A DNA stretch of 64,000 bases from Microbacterium sp. CBA3102 (GCF_007954505.1 NZ_CP042412.1:744001-808000), one strand, 5' to 3'. Shown: positions 34,555-44,583, numbered from the stretch's first letter. Notes: generated by a model from the sequence alone, not told the origin. A program made the numbers and translations.

Positions 34555-34603
34555 AACTGAGAGTCGAGCCTCTCCTTTTTCCTGCCGTCCACGCCCCCCA
34601 TAC

Positions 34604-34666
34604 GCGCCGAGACCCCCGCTGACGCGCGACGACAGACGGGGGTCTCGGCGCCAGACGGGGGTCTCG
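34604..34666. repeat. Inverted and direct repeats after the GH13 gene
   Basis: A perfect 15-bp inverted repeat (34604-34618 against 34637-34651), whose right arm CGGGGGTCTCG recurs at 34656-34666 with a weaker third version at 34674-34682. May act as a transcription end for the GH13 operon, but it has no adjoining T-run in that direction. Confidence 0.55.
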
Positions 34667-34683
34667 ACGACAGGCGGGGGTCG

Positions 34684-36372
34684 CTAGCCGAGCAGGCGCG
34701 CCGGAGCGATCCAGGCTGTGGCCTCGCCGGGAAGCACGAAACCGTCGAGGGGGGCACTCGAGAGGACCACGTCGGCGGCGTCCGCACCAAGGTCGAACGG
34801 GGCCGTGCCGAAGTTCGACACCACCTGCCATCCGTTCGGCCGGGCGAAGTGCAGCACGTCGTCGCGCCCGGTCTCGATCCACTCCAGGGCCTCGTCGGTC
34901 TGCAGCAGATGCCGCAGGCGCAGGGCCTCCCGGTACAGCGACAGTGTCGACGACGGATCCGCCGCTTCCACGTCGACCGCGTACTCCGCGAACCACTCCG
35001 GCTGCGGAAGGTGCGAGCCCGCGGCACCGAAGCCGTGCGAGGAACCCTCCGCCGTCCACGGCAGCGGCACGCGGCATCCGTCACGGCCCAGTCCGTCGAA
35101 CTCGGCGCCGCGGAAGAAGCCGGGGTCCTGACGCTGCTCGGGCGTGATCTGCGCGACCTCGTGGAGTCCGAGCTCCTCCCCCTGGTAGAGGTACGTGCTG
35201 CCGGGGAGGCCGAGCAGGAGAAGGGTCGCGGCGTGCGCCCGGCGGAGTCCACCCTCACGGTCCAGCGCCTCAGCCGGACCGCCGGCCTCCACCCACTCGG
35301 TGCCCTGCTTGACCGGACGGCCGTTCAGCGCCGGAAGTCCGTAGCGGGTGGCGTGACGCGTGACGTCGTGGTTCGACAGCACCCAGGTGGTCGACGATCC
35401 GGTGGCCCCCGCCTGCTGCAGGTTGTCGGCGATGATGCTCCGGAACTGCGCGGCGTCGAAGTCGGCGACCAGCAGGTCGAAGTTGAACGCCTGCCCGAGC
35501 CCCTCGGCCGAGGCGTACTTCGCACGGCGTTCCGGGGTCTCGACCCAGGCCTCGGCGACGGCGGTGCGGGGCGGGTCGTACTCGTTGAAGACCGCACGCC
35601 ACTCGGCGTAGATCTCGTGCACGTCGTCGCGGTCGATCATCGGATGCGTGCCCGAGGTGCGGTCCATCGCGTCGAGTTCGGCGCGTGAGGGCAGCGGCTC
35701 ACTGAGGTCCTTCGTGAGCATGTGGGCGACGTCGATGCGGAACCCGTCGACGCCGCGGTCCGACCAGAAGCGCAGCGTCTTCAGGAAGTCGGCGCGCACG
35801 TCGGGGTGATCCCAGTTCAGGTCGGGCTGCTCGACGGCGAAGTTGTGCAGGTACCACTGCCCATCCGCCACGCGCTCCCACGCGCTGCCACCGAACACCG
35901 AGTCCCAGTCGGTCGGTGGCTCGGATCCCTCGGGGCCGCTGCCCTCACGGAAGATGTAGCGCTCGCGCGCGGCCGAGCCCCGACCGGCGGCGAGCGCCTC
36001 CTGGAACCACTCATGCTGGTCGGACGAGTGGTTCGGGACGATGTCGACGATCACGCGGATGCCGCGGGAGTGCAGCGCCTCGACCATGTCGTCGAAGTCG
36101 GCGAGTGTGCCGAGCCTCGGATCGACGTCGCGGTAGTCGGCGACGTCGTACCCGCCGTCGGCGAGCGCCGAGGGGTAGAACGGGCTGAGCCAGACCGCAT
36201 CGATGCCGAGGTCGCGGAGATAATCGGCCCGGGAGACGATGCCCGGGATGTCGCCGATACCGTCGCCGTTCGCGTCCGCGAAGCTGCGCGGATAGATCTG
36301 GTAGACGGCGGCCTGACGCCACCAGGCGGCATCTTCGGCGGTGCGGGTCTCGGCGAGAAGCGCGTCGGTCAT
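34684..36372 (-). CDS. GH13 alpha-glucosidase
   Basis: Cytoplasmic alpha-glucosidase (oligo-1,6-glucosidase/trehalulose-hydrolase type), 562 residues. Conserved regions QIYPRSFADANGDGIGD, DIVPNHSSDQHEWF, nucleophile Asp214 in GFRIDVAH, acid/base Glu274 in VAEAWVETP and Asp336 in LSNHDVTRH. The KQGTEWV and YLYQGEELGL segments follow. The ATG at 36372 with GGAG 10 nt upstream removes an antisense-derived N-terminal extension. Last gene of the ROK-regulated ABC-transporter operon, so it hydrolyses imported alpha-glucosides. Confidence 0.92.
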   Translation of the reverse strand: MTDALLAETRTAEDAAWWRQAAVYQIYPRSFADANGDGIGDIPGIVSRADYLRDLGIDAVWLSPFYPSALADGGYDVADYRDVDPRLGTLADFDDMVEALHSRGIRVIVDIVPNHSSDQHEWFQEALAAGRGSAARERYIFREGSGPEGSEPPTDWDSVFGGSAWERVADGQWYLHNFAVEQPDLNWDHPDVRADFLKTLRFWSDRGVDGFRIDVAHMLTKDLSEPLPSRAELDAMDRTSGTHPMIDRDDVHEIYAEWRAVFNEYDPPRTAVAEAWVETPERRAKYASAEGLGQAFNFDLLVADFDAAQFRSIIADNLQQAGATGSSTTWVLSNHDVTRHATRYGLPALNGRPVKQGTEWVEAGGPAEALDREGGLRRAHAATLLLLGLPGSTYLYQGEELGLHEVAQITPEQRQDPGFFRGAEFDGLGRDGCRVPLPWTAEGSSHGFGAAGSHLPQPEWFAEYAVDVEAADPSSTLSLYREALRLRHLLQTDEALEWIETGRDDVLHFARPNGWQVVSNFGTAPFDLGADAADVVLSSAPLDGFVLPGEATAWIAPARLLG

Positions 36373-36434
36373 GAGAGGAGGACTCCTTCTGTGTTTCCGG
36401 TGGTTCCGGTGGTTCGTGTCGTTCGATGAGGTGG

Positions 36435-37313
36435 TCAGCCCTTGACGGCACCCTGCGTGACGCCCTCCATGACCCATCTCTGGGTGAACAGGTAGGCCAC
36501 GATCGCGGGTGCCATCGCCATCAGGTACGAGGCGAAGGCGACGTTGTAGTTGTTGCTGAACTGGTTCTGGAACAGGTTCTGCCGCACGGGCAGTGTCTGC
36601 AGCGCCGGGTCGGCGATGATGAGCGACGGCATCATGAAGTCGTTCCAGGCGTAGAGGAAGGCGAAGATGCCGACGGTCGCGCTCATCGGCGCGAGCAGCG
36701 GGAAGATCAGCTTCCAGAACGTCTGCCAGGTCGTGGCGCCGTCGATGCGGGCGCTCTCCTCGAGCTCGATCGGGATCGACCGCAGGAAAGCGGTGAACAG
36801 CAGCACGCTGAAGCTCAGCTGGAACATGGTCGCGAGGATGATCACCCCGAACGGGTTGTCGAGTCCGACGCGTCCGGTGAGCTGGATCTGCGGCAGCGCC
36901 ACGACGGGGAACGGGATGAACATCGCCGCGAGCAGGTAGAAGAACGAGTAGCGGAACAACCGACGGTCCCAATTGCGCACGATCGCGTAGGACGCGAACG
37001 CGGCCAGCACGATCGTCGCGGTCACCGTACCGGCGGTGACCAGCAGGGAGATTCCCGCGCCGACGGGGAACTTCGTCAGCGTCCACGCCTCGACGAAGCC
37101 GTCGAAGCTGAACGGGGCCGGGAGCGAGAAGGCGTTGCCGTCGACCGCCTGCCCGGTGGTCTTGAGCGCCATCGAGATGGTCACGTACAGGGGCAGGAGG
37201 ACGGTGACCGCGCACAGGATCAGGATGACCGTGCCGGACCAGTTCACGCGCTCCATGCGCACGCGTGGCTTCTTGCCCGAGGTGGGGATGGTGGTGAGTG
37301 TCTGCGTCGACAT
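36435..37313 (-). CDS. Sugar ABC transporter permease, MalG type (alpha-glucoside cluster)
   Basis: 292 residues with six membrane segments; EAA loop ELEESARIDGATTWQTFWKLIFPL. Start ATG shares one base with the upstream permease stop (TGATG). C-terminus QRWVMEGVTQGAVKG is typical for MalG. A cognate ATPase is not present nearby. Confidence 0.88.
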   Translation of the reverse strand: MSTQTLTTIPTSGKKPRVRMERVNWSGTVILILCAVTVLLPLYVTISMALKTTGQAVDGNAFSLPAPFSFDGFVEAWTLTKFPVGAGISLLVTAGTVTATIVLAAFASYAIVRNWDRRLFRYSFFYLLAAMFIPFPVVALPQIQLTGRVGLDNPFGVIILATMFQLSFSVLLFTAFLRSIPIELEESARIDGATTWQTFWKLIFPLLAPMSATVGIFAFLYAWNDFMMPSLIIADPALQTLPVRQNLFQNQFSNNYNVAFASYLMAMAPAIVAYLFTQRWVMEGVTQGAVKG

Positions 37314-38251
37314 CAGAGTGCGTTCCTTCCGCGCGTCAGCGACAGCTGGAGGAGGGAGATGAGCACGGCGACGATGAAGAAGATGGTCGCGTTGGCCATC
37401 TGGTAGGCGTAGTCGCCGCCGTTGAAGCCCGCGATGATCGTCATCGCGACGCTGCGGGTGGACGTGCCCGGACCTCCGTTGGTGAGGCCGACGATGATGT
37501 CGTAGGCGTTCAGGAAGCCCTTGAACCCGAGGATGACGTTGATCACGACGTAGCCCGCGACCAGCGGGAGCGTGATGCGGGTGAGCTGCTGCGCCTTGCT
37601 GGCGCCGTCGATGCTCGCCGCCTCGTACACCTCGCCGGGGACGGACAGGAGCCCGGCGATGTAGATCAGCAGCGTCCCGGGCACGGCCTGCCAGGCGGTG
37701 ACGATCACGATGGCGATCCAGGCGAGGTCCGGATTGGCGAGCAGGCTCGTCTCGAGCCACGGGATGCCGGCCGCCGCTCCCGCCGCAGGAATCGAGTTCG
37801 AGAACAGGAAGTTGAAGACGTAGGCGATGATGATGCCCGAGATCACCATCGGGATGACGAAGATCGTCCGCAAGCCCGTCTTGAACCGGATGCGCGAGGT
37901 GAGCCCGACGGCCAGCAGGAACGCGACCACGTTCACGACGACGACCGTGGCGATCGAGAACCCGAACGTGAACAGGTAGCTCTGCAGGATCGACGGATCA
38001 CTGAACAGGGCGATGTAGTTCGTCAGCCCGTTGAAGCTCCACTCCCCGATGCCGATCGAGTCGGTGAAGCTGAAGAAGATGCCGATGACGCCCGGCAGCG
38101 TGATCGCGAGTGTGAAGAGCACCAGCGTGGGCAGCAGGAACAGGTAGTAGATCGGCTCGACGCGACGCGTGTGCCGCCGGAGCTTCCGGTCGCCGCCCGT
38201 CACGATGACGGTCGTGCTGTCCGACGCCGAGGGGGTCGTCGTGGTGCTCAT
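37313..38251 (-). CDS. Sugar ABC transporter permease, MalF type (alpha-glucoside cluster)
   Basis: 312 residues. Basic N-terminus (GGDRKLRRHTRRVEP), six membrane segments, EAA loop EVYEAASIDGASKAQQLTRI. Start overlaps the binding-protein stop (ATGA). Confidence 0.88.
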   Translation of the reverse strand: MSTTTTPSASDSTTVIVTGGDRKLRRHTRRVEPIYYLFLLPTLVLFTLAITLPGVIGIFFSFTDSIGIGEWSFNGLTNYIALFSDPSILQSYLFTFGFSIATVVVVNVVAFLLAVGLTSRIRFKTGLRTIFVIPMVISGIIIAYVFNFLFSNSIPAAGAAAGIPWLETSLLANPDLAWIAIVIVTAWQAVPGTLLIYIAGLLSVPGEVYEAASIDGASKAQQLTRITLPLVAGYVVINVILGFKGFLNAYDIIVGLTNGGPGTSTRSVAMTIIAGFNGGDYAYQMANATIFFIVAVLISLLQLSLTRGRNAL

Positions 38252-39567
38252 GATGCGCCCTCCTCACCGGCGGCGTTGTCCTGGGTCGAGGGGATCGGCG
38301 CACGGAAGGCGATACGGGCCCAGTCCGCGTCCATCGTGCGCAGGATGGAGGTCGGCGAGGCCCCGAGCACCATCGCCTGCGCGTAGTTGAAGATCGGGAG
38401 GGTCTTGGGAACGAGCACCGACGGGCCCTGATAGATCTGCCCCTCGTCGTAGTACTCGATCATCCCCTCGATACGGGGGTCCTCCGGAGCCGGCGCCCCC
38501 TTCGTCGGGGTGAAGCCCAGCTGCGAGGCGTTGTACTCCTCGATGTTCTGGGGCTCGTAGAGGAACTCGAGGAAGTCCCGGGCGGCCTCCTTGTGACGGG
38601 AGCCCTCCGGGATCATCGCGGCGAGGTCCATGTTCACACGCACGCCGAGGTCGTCCGGATCATCGGTCATCGGCAGCGGGAAAGTGCCCAGCTGCAGATC
38701 GGGCGCGGTCTTCGCGATCTCACTGAACGCCCACGGCCCCTGCAGGTACATCGCGGCCTCCCCCTTGGCGAAGGCCAGGTTGCCGTCACCGTAGCCGCGG
38801 CTCGGCGCATCCGCGTTCGTGTAGTCGTTCGCGAGCTGCATCATCTTGTCCATCGGCTCGGCGAAGTCCTTCGAGAACGAGACCTCGGAGTCGGGCCCCA
38901 CCTCCGCCCCCTCGTCCGCGAGGGCGTCGAAGAACTCGATCACGTCGACCGAGCCACCCGCGGTGTAGTCGTACCAGCCCTGCCCCACGGTCCAGTCGTC
39001 CTTGAACGTGCCGTAGAACGGGTCTACGCCGGCGGCCTTCAGCTGGTCGCACACGGCGAGCAGCTCGTCCCAGGTCTGCGGAACCTCGAGACCCTGCGCC
39101 TGGAAGATCTCCTTGTTGTAGATGACCGATGCGGCCATCACCGAATACGGCAGCGCACTCGTCCGCCCCTCGCAGGAGCCGTACTGATCCATGAGCGGCT
39201 GCAGGTCGTCGCGGATGTCCGCGGCCGCGTCTGTCTCGGACAGATCGGTGAGGGCGCAGCGCTGCACGAACCGGGCGATCTCGTAGTTGTAGTTGGCGAG
39301 CATGATGTCGGGCGGATTGCCCCGCACGAAGCTCGCCGAGACGACATCGACGCCCGAGGTGTCGATCTCGACCCGCACGTCGCTCTGCGACGCGTTGTAC
39401 TCGGCGACGAGGGCGGTCATGAATTCGATCGCCTCGCGCTTGCTGAAGGTGAAGCGGATGGTCTCCGCTCCTGAGCCCGGGGCGCATCCGGCGAGCGCCG
39501 TGCCGACCAGGGTGACCCCCAGGGCTGCGGCCATCGCTCGGGCCGCTCGTGTTCGTCTCTCAGACAC
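38248..39567 (-). CDS. Sugar ABC transporter substrate-binding lipoprotein (alpha-glucoside cluster)
   Basis: 439 residues; signal peptide with lipobox LAGC followed by APGSGAETIRFTF. The start is the GTG at 39567 because GGAAGGA lies 5 nt before it; the ATG further upstream would skip this signal. A YNYEIARF segment and later aromatic residues would line the sugar site. First gene of the operon and divergent from the ROK gene. Confidence 0.87.
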   Translation of the reverse strand: MSERRTRAARAMAAALGVTLVGTALAGCAPGSGAETIRFTFSKREAIEFMTALVAEYNASQSDVRVEIDTSGVDVVSASFVRGNPPDIMLANYNYEIARFVQRCALTDLSETDAAADIRDDLQPLMDQYGSCEGRTSALPYSVMAASVIYNKEIFQAQGLEVPQTWDELLAVCDQLKAAGVDPFYGTFKDDWTVGQGWYDYTAGGSVDVIEFFDALADEGAEVGPDSEVSFSKDFAEPMDKMMQLANDYTNADAPSRGYGDGNLAFAKGEAAMYLQGPWAFSEIAKTAPDLQLGTFPLPMTDDPDDLGVRVNMDLAAMIPEGSRHKEAARDFLEFLYEPQNIEEYNASQLGFTPTKGAPAPEDPRIEGMIEYYDEGQIYQGPSVLVPKTLPIFNYAQAMVLGASPTSILRTMDADWARIAFRAPIPSTQDNAAGEEGAS

Positions 39568-39592
39568 CGTCGTCCTTCCGATATATAAATCC

Positions 39593-39625
39593 ACAGACTA
39601 AATCTAGTGAGCGAATTTACTCTGT
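39593..39625. promoter_or_regulatory. Operator candidate of the ROK regulator
   Basis: ACAGA-c-TAAAT, 11 bp, ATTTA-c-TCTGT: a complete 10-of-10 inverted repeat with the same unpaired C in both arms. It is in the 101-bp divergent region and is AT-rich against the local background. It resembles the TTATTT...AATAA pattern of NagC/Mlc-type ROK regulators. Confidence 0.72.
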
Positions 39626-39668
39626 CGAACGGTACTCTCTCATTGGGAAGACAGGGAGGTCAAGTGTC

Positions 39669-40889
39669 GTGACAGAAGTCTCCGCAGACCTGGGCACCGG
39701 CCGCGCGAGCGTGGGGGCGGTCCTCGACTTCGCCTGGACGGCCGGCGAGTTCACCGCGACCGAGGCGATGGCGGGCACCTCCCTGACCCGCTCGACGGCC
39801 ATCGACGCGATCGACACCCTCGTCGGGGCCGCCGTGCTGTGCGAGCTTCCGAACGCCCGCGCGGTCGGCGCGTACCGCTCCGGCAGACCCTCGCGGCGCT
39901 TCGTCTTGGCTCCCGACCTCGGGGTGGTGATCGGCGTGGATGCGGGGGACACCCACCTCGCCGTCACCGTGGCCGACCCTCTCGACCGCATGCTCGTGCA
40001 CCACCGCCTGGAGTTCACGCCCTCGCAGTCGGCCGACGAACGGCGCGCGACGATCCTCGAGCGCCTCGGCGACGCACTCACCGAAGCCGAGGTGACGCCC
40101 GACCGGGTGCTGGCGCTGTGCGTCGGCGTCGCGGCACCCGTGAACCGCGATGGCGTCTCCCCTCCGCACCCCGACGGCTTCTGGGAGCGCACCAACCCCG
40201 GCCTCGCCGAGGCCCTGCGCGACTGGGCTCCCGTCGTGCAGATCAAGAACGACGCACAGCTCGCCGCGATCGCCGAGGGGACGGAGGGAGCGGCGATCGG
40301 ATGCCGCGACTACGTCGCTCTGCTCGCGAGCGAGAGATTCGGCGGCGGCGTGGTGGTCGACGGCCACGTGCTGCACGGCGCGCACGGCGGCGTCGGTGAG
40401 GGCGTCGTGTTCGACCACATCGTGGGCGTCGGATCGGCGTTCGGACTCCGCTACGCGGTGGAGGATCAGGTGCGGGCGGCGGTGGATGAGGGCGAGATCG
40501 CGGCGGACAGCGCGGTCGGACGCCTCGTCGCAGCAGACCGCATCGATCCCCGCCTCGTGCTCACCCTCGCAGCGTCGGGTGACCCGGATGCCGAGCTGGT
40601 CACCTCTCGCGTCGGGGCCACCGTCGCTCGTATCGTCGGCGTGCTCGGCAGCATGTACGACCCGGCGCGCGTCATCGTGTGCGGAGCAGTCGCCGAGAGC
40701 ATCGAGCCTGTGCTGACCGCCGCCCGGCGCATCCTCCCCGAGGAGCTGCACCTGCCGGCGCCGGAGATCCTCGCCTCGACGCTCGGTGCCGAGGTCGTGT
40801 CACGGGGAGCCGTCGCGACCGCTCGCCGCGCGGCCAGGGAGTACGCCGTGCCCCGCCTCGCCGAGGAACGCCTCCGCGCGAGCGCGTAA
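39669..40889 (+). CDS. ROK-family transcriptional regulator
   Basis: 406 residues. N-terminal winged-helix domain (FTATEAMAGTSLTRSTAIDAIDTL), then a ROK domain (FVLAPDLGVVIGVDAGDTHL, IKNDAQLAAIAEG, HGAHGGVGEGVVFDH). The GTG at 39669 is preceded by GGGAGG. The Cys-rich zinc motif CxCGxxGCxE of typical ROK proteins is missing, so ligand control may differ from classic NagC/Mlc proteins. Divergent from the alpha-glucoside operon, which it probably represses. Confidence 0.83.
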   Translation: MTEVSADLGTGRASVGAVLDFAWTAGEFTATEAMAGTSLTRSTAIDAIDTLVGAAVLCELPNARAVGAYRSGRPSRRFVLAPDLGVVIGVDAGDTHLAVTVADPLDRMLVHHRLEFTPSQSADERRATILERLGDALTEAEVTPDRVLALCVGVAAPVNRDGVSPPHPDGFWERTNPGLAEALRDWAPVVQIKNDAQLAAIAEGTEGAAIGCRDYVALLASERFGGGVVVDGHVLHGAHGGVGEGVVFDHIVGVGSAFGLRYAVEDQVRAAVDEGEIAADSAVGRLVAADRIDPRLVLTLAASGDPDAELVTSRVGATVARIVGVLGSMYDPARVIVCGAVAESIEPVLTAARRILPEELHLPAPEILASTLGAEVVSRGAVATARRAAREYAVPRLAEERLRASA

Positions 40890-40908
40890 GGCCGCGAGCG
40901 CGTAAGGC
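40878..40908 (+). repeat. 15-bp direct duplication at the end of the ROK gene
   Basis: GCGAGCGCGTAAGGC occurs at 40878-40892 and again at 40894-40908, including the stop codon. Probably a replication slippage event. Confidence 0.6.
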
Positions 40909-40925
40909 AGAGGAGCGACGCGCGG

Positions 40926-42923
40926 TCAGTCGCGCCCCTCCTCGTCCCCCGTCGTCTCCTCCGGCTTCTGGCGCGCGCGGAGTCGAGTCTCCCGCCGGTT
41001 CTCGCCGACGGTCAGGGAGGCGTCTCCGGAGGCGGTGTGGGCGGGGTTGCCCGGCCCCCGCGGCTGGATACGACCGGGCTCGAGCGTCCGGGTGACGTCT
41101 TCGGCCGAGACGACGGGGATCTGCCCGGTGGCGGTTTCGTACCACTCCGTCAGGGCAGGATCATCCGTGTCGATCCCCGCGCCCGCACCTTCGTCGGCGG
41201 CGACCTCGGTCGCGCCGAACACGAAGTCGTCGCCGTGCTCCGCGATCCCGCGACGCACTCCCTGTGCGATCGCCGCACGCGCATATCGATGACGCAGCAT
41301 GTAGGGGTCCGTTCGCAGCTCCTTCGCCCACGCGATCATGATGCCGATCACGATGATCGCGAACGGCAGCGCCGACACCACCATGATCGATTGGAGACCG
41401 GACAGAGCGGTCTGACCGCCGGCGAGGAGGAGCGCGAGTGCTGCCGCGCCGAGCAGAAGCCCCCACGTGATCGTCACCCAGGTCGACGGCTCCGGTTTGC
41501 CGCGCTGGCTCATCGAGCCCATCACGATCGCCGCGGAATCCGCCGAGGTCACGAAGAACAGGATGATCGAGATCATCGCGAGCACGGAGAGCACCACGCC
41601 GAACGGCAGCTCGCCGAGAACCGCGAAGAGGATCGCTTCCGGCGACCCCGCCTCCGCGATGCCACGCCCCTCGGACTCGAACAGCATCGTGGTCCCGCCC
41701 ATGATCCCGAACCAGACGACGCAGACGATCGACGGCACGACGATCACGACGGTGACGAACTCCCGAAGCGTCCGACCGCGGGAGATCTTCGCGATGAACA
41801 TTCCCACGAACGGCGTCCAGGAGATCCACCAGGCCCAGTAGTAGTTCGTCCAACTCGACATGAACGCGGCGGCGTCCTCGCTCTGGGCGGGGTTGCGTGT
41901 GAGCATGATCCACAGCTCCCCGAAGAACGCGGAGACGCTGGCGGGGATCATGTTCAACAGGAACAGGGTGGGACCGGCGATGAAGATGAACAGACCGATC
42001 ACGGCGGCGATCACCATGTTGATGTTCGACAGCGCCCGGATGCCGCGCTTGATGCCGGAGACCGCGGAGACGACGAAAGCGGCCGTGAGGACCGTGATGA
42101 TGACGATGAGGCCCGCGTTACCGAGCGGCCCGATGCCCGTGACGACCTCCACACCACTGGCGATCTGAAGGGCTCCCATGCCGAGCGTGACGCCGGTACC
42201 GAAGAGCGTCACGATGATCGCGAAGACGTCGATCACGGCGCCGATCCAGCCATCGGTGCGCTCGCCGAAGATCGGCCGGAAGATCGCCGAGATCAGTGGA
42301 GCGCGGCCTCTTCGGTACGCCGCGTAGGCGATCGCCCCACCGACGAGCGCGTAGAACGCCCACGCCATCGGACCCCAGTGGAGGATCGACTGCGCGAGCG
42401 CGTCGAGCATCGCGTCGCGGCTCCCCTCGGCAGCCGTGAAGCCCGGCGGAGGATCCATGAAGTAGGTCAGCGGCTCTGCCGGCCCCCAGAACAGGAGGCC
42501 GATCCCCATGCCTGCGGAGAACAGCATCGCGATCCATGACACGGTCGAGAACTCCGGTGACTCGTCGTCGGCGCCCAGCCGGACGCCGCCGGTGCGGCCG
42601 TAGCCGACCACGAACATGAAGGCGATCGTCACCACGGCCAGCAGGGAGAACAGCCACCCGAAGTTGTCCGTCACCCATCCGAGCGATGCGGCACCCGCCG
42701 CGCTGATGCTCTCCGGGGCGAGGAAGCCCCAGATCACGACCGCCAGCACGAGCACACCGGCGACGCCGAACACGATCCAGTTCGTGTTGAACACACGGGG
42801 TGTGTCTTCCACACCGATCCCGGGGATCAGCGCGGGGTGGGTCACTTCTTTCAGGATCTTCTTCGGCGAAGGTTTCCCTGGCATCGAGGTCTTGCTCTCG
42901 GCGTCTCGTTCTCGGTCGATCAT
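40926..42923 (-). CDS. BCCT-family transporter (glycine betaine/choline/carnitine type)
   Basis: 665 residues, 12 predicted membrane segments plus a long N-terminal (about 50 residues) and C-terminal (about 120 residues, acidic and Arg-rich) cytoplasmic tail. Signature GMGIGLLFWGPAEPL; aromatic box WAWWISWTPFVGMFIAKISR. The ATG at 42923 has AAGGAG 6 nt upstream. Probably sodium-coupled uptake of betaine-type osmolytes. Long charged tails sense osmotic state in BetP-type homologues. Confidence 0.88.
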   Translation of the reverse strand: MIDRERDAESKTSMPGKPSPKKILKEVTHPALIPGIGVEDTPRVFNTNWIVFGVAGVLVLAVVIWGFLAPESISAAGAASLGWVTDNFGWLFSLLAVVTIAFMFVVGYGRTGGVRLGADDESPEFSTVSWIAMLFSAGMGIGLLFWGPAEPLTYFMDPPPGFTAAEGSRDAMLDALAQSILHWGPMAWAFYALVGGAIAYAAYRRGRAPLISAIFRPIFGERTDGWIGAVIDVFAIIVTLFGTGVTLGMGALQIASGVEVVTGIGPLGNAGLIVIITVLTAAFVVSAVSGIKRGIRALSNINMVIAAVIGLFIFIAGPTLFLLNMIPASVSAFFGELWIMLTRNPAQSEDAAAFMSSWTNYYWAWWISWTPFVGMFIAKISRGRTLREFVTVVIVVPSIVCVVWFGIMGGTTMLFESEGRGIAEAGSPEAILFAVLGELPFGVVLSVLAMISIILFFVTSADSAAIVMGSMSQRGKPEPSTWVTITWGLLLGAAALALLLAGGQTALSGLQSIMVVSALPFAIIVIGIMIAWAKELRTDPYMLRHRYARAAIAQGVRRGIAEHGDDFVFGATEVAADEGAGAGIDTDDPALTEWYETATGQIPVVSAEDVTRTLEPGRIQPRGPGNPAHTASGDASLTVGENRRETRLRARQKPEETTGDEEGRD

Positions 42924-43122
42924 CGTGATCTCCTTACGCGGCCGGTTCTTCGGGTCAAACTGGTCTTTCCCGCGAGGGCTGAGGTGCTGGACCTCACGAT
43001 AGGCGAGGTTTCCGCGCGGAACCGCGCAGGAACACACGACTCCGCGCCAACCCGGCGTCTCCCGAGGCGCGACGCAGGACCGGCATGCCCCGGTGAGACG
43101 CTGCCGCTCGCACGGCGCGGGT

Positions 43123-44463
43123 TCAGTCGACCAGCAGCGCGGGCTCCTCGAGCACCGAGGCGACGTCGGCGATGAAGCGGCTCATGCCATCGCCGTCGAT
43201 CACGCGGTGGTCGAACGATCCGGCGACCGTGGTCACCCACCGAGGACGCACCTCGCCGTCGACGACCCACGGCTTCTGACTGATGGTGCCCATCGCCACG
43301 ATGCCGGCCTCACCGGGGTTGATGATCGGGGTACCGGCATCCATCCCGAACACACCGATGTTCGTGATGGTGATGGTGCCGCCCTGCTGATCGGCCGGCG
43401 GGGTCTTGCCCTCGCGCGCGGTCAGCGTCAGACGGTTCAGCGCCCGAGCCAGGTCCTTCATCCCGAGGTCCTGCGCGTCCTTGATGTTCGGCACCAGCAG
43501 GCCGCGCGGGGTGGCGGCGGCGATCCCGAGGTTCACGTAGTGGCGCACGGCGATCTCCGCGCCGGCCTCCGTCTCGATCCACGCCGCGTTGACCATAGGC
43601 GTGCGGCGGGCCGCCCAGATCACGGCGCGGGCCATGATCAGCAGCGGCGAGACCCGGATGTCGGCGTAGTCGGGCGAAGCCTTGAGGCGCTTGACGAGTT
43701 CCATCGTGCGGCTGGCGTCGATCTCCTTCCACACCGTCACGTGCGGGGCCGAGTACGCGCTCTGCACCATCGCCGAGGAGGTGGCCTTGCGCACACCCTT
43801 GACCGGGATCGACTCGGTGCGGTCGTCTCCCGCGGCCGACGGCTGGGTCGGGGCCAGACCACGCGCGAGTCCTGCCGGTGCGGCCTGCGGAGCGGGCACG
43901 GTCTCCTCACGCACGGTCCCCCACTCCGGGGTCTCGATGTTGCGGAAGACACTCGCCTGCGACGCGTGCTTCATGACGTCATCCCGGGTGACCTCGCCGT
44001 CGGAGCCGGTCGCGGCGACCGTGGTGAGGTCGACGCCGAGGTCGCGGGCGAGCTTTCGGATCGGCGGCTTCGCGATGACACCGACCGAGGAACGCACCGG
44101 GCGCTCGGCCGGACGCTTGCGACGTGAGGTCGCGCCGCCGCCCGTGCCGTAGCCGACCAGCACCGAGCCTCCGCCCTCTTCCGCGACCGGAGCAGCGGGT
44201 GCAGCCGGAGCAGGTGCCGGGGCATCGGTCACGAAGGTGATGATGGGCGTGCCGACCTCGACCGTCGCGCCCTCCTCGACGAGGATCTCGCCCACCACCC
44301 CCGCGTGCGGAGACGGCAGCTCGACGAGGGACTTCGCCGTCTCGATCTCGCAGATCACGTCGTTGATCGCGACCGTGTCGCCGGGGGCGACCTTCCAGGC
44401 CACGACCTCGGCTTCGGTCAGCCCTTCCCCGACGTCCGGGAGGTTGAAGTTCTGCGTGCTCAT
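43123..44463 (-). CDS. bkdC: 2-oxoacid dehydrogenase E2 (dihydrolipoamide acyltransferase)
   Basis: 446 residues. Single N-terminal lipoyl domain with [13 protein letters not shown] (lipoylated Lys), peripheral-subunit-binding domain ([19 protein letters not shown]) and catalytic domain ending [15 protein letters not shown] (His of HRVIDG). Part of the E1a-E1b-E2 operon. No E3 gene follows. Single-lipoyl form and gene order fit the branched-chain type rather than pyruvate dehydrogenase. Confidence 0.87.
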   Translation of the reverse strand: MSTQNFNLPDVGEGLTEAEVVAWKVAPGDTVAINDVICEIETAKSLVELPSPHAGVVGEILVEEGATVEVGTPIITFVTDAPAPAPAAPAAPVAEEGGGSVLVGYGTGGGATSRRKRPAERPVRSSVGVIAKPPIRKLARDLGVDLTTVAATGSDGEVTRDDVMKHASQASVFRNIETPEWGTVREETVPAPQAAPAGLARGLAPTQPSAAGDDRTESIPVKGVRKATSSAMVQSAYSAPHVTVWKEIDASRTMELVKRLKASPDYADIRVSPLLIMARAVIWAARRTPMVNAAWIETEAGAEIAVRHYVNLGIAAATPRGLLVPNIKDAQDLGMKDLARALNRLTLTAREGKTPPADQQGGTITITNIGVFGMDAGTPIINPGEAGIVAMGTISQKPWVVDGEVRPRWVTTVAGSFDHRVIDGDGMSRFIADVASVLEEPALLVD

Positions 44464-44583
44464 GATTGATCCTCTCGTGGACCGCGTGCATAACTCCGCA
44501 ATTCCGACACCGAGCGCGTCATCCGAACAGGGCTTGAGCCCCACCCGAGCTTTTCTTGAGGAGTTGTGCACATGGACGGACGG

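Noticed and set aside
34684..37215. 843-codon frame starting inside the permease gene
   Set aside because: Only the part from 36372 is GH13; the upstream part is a shadow of the permease genes.
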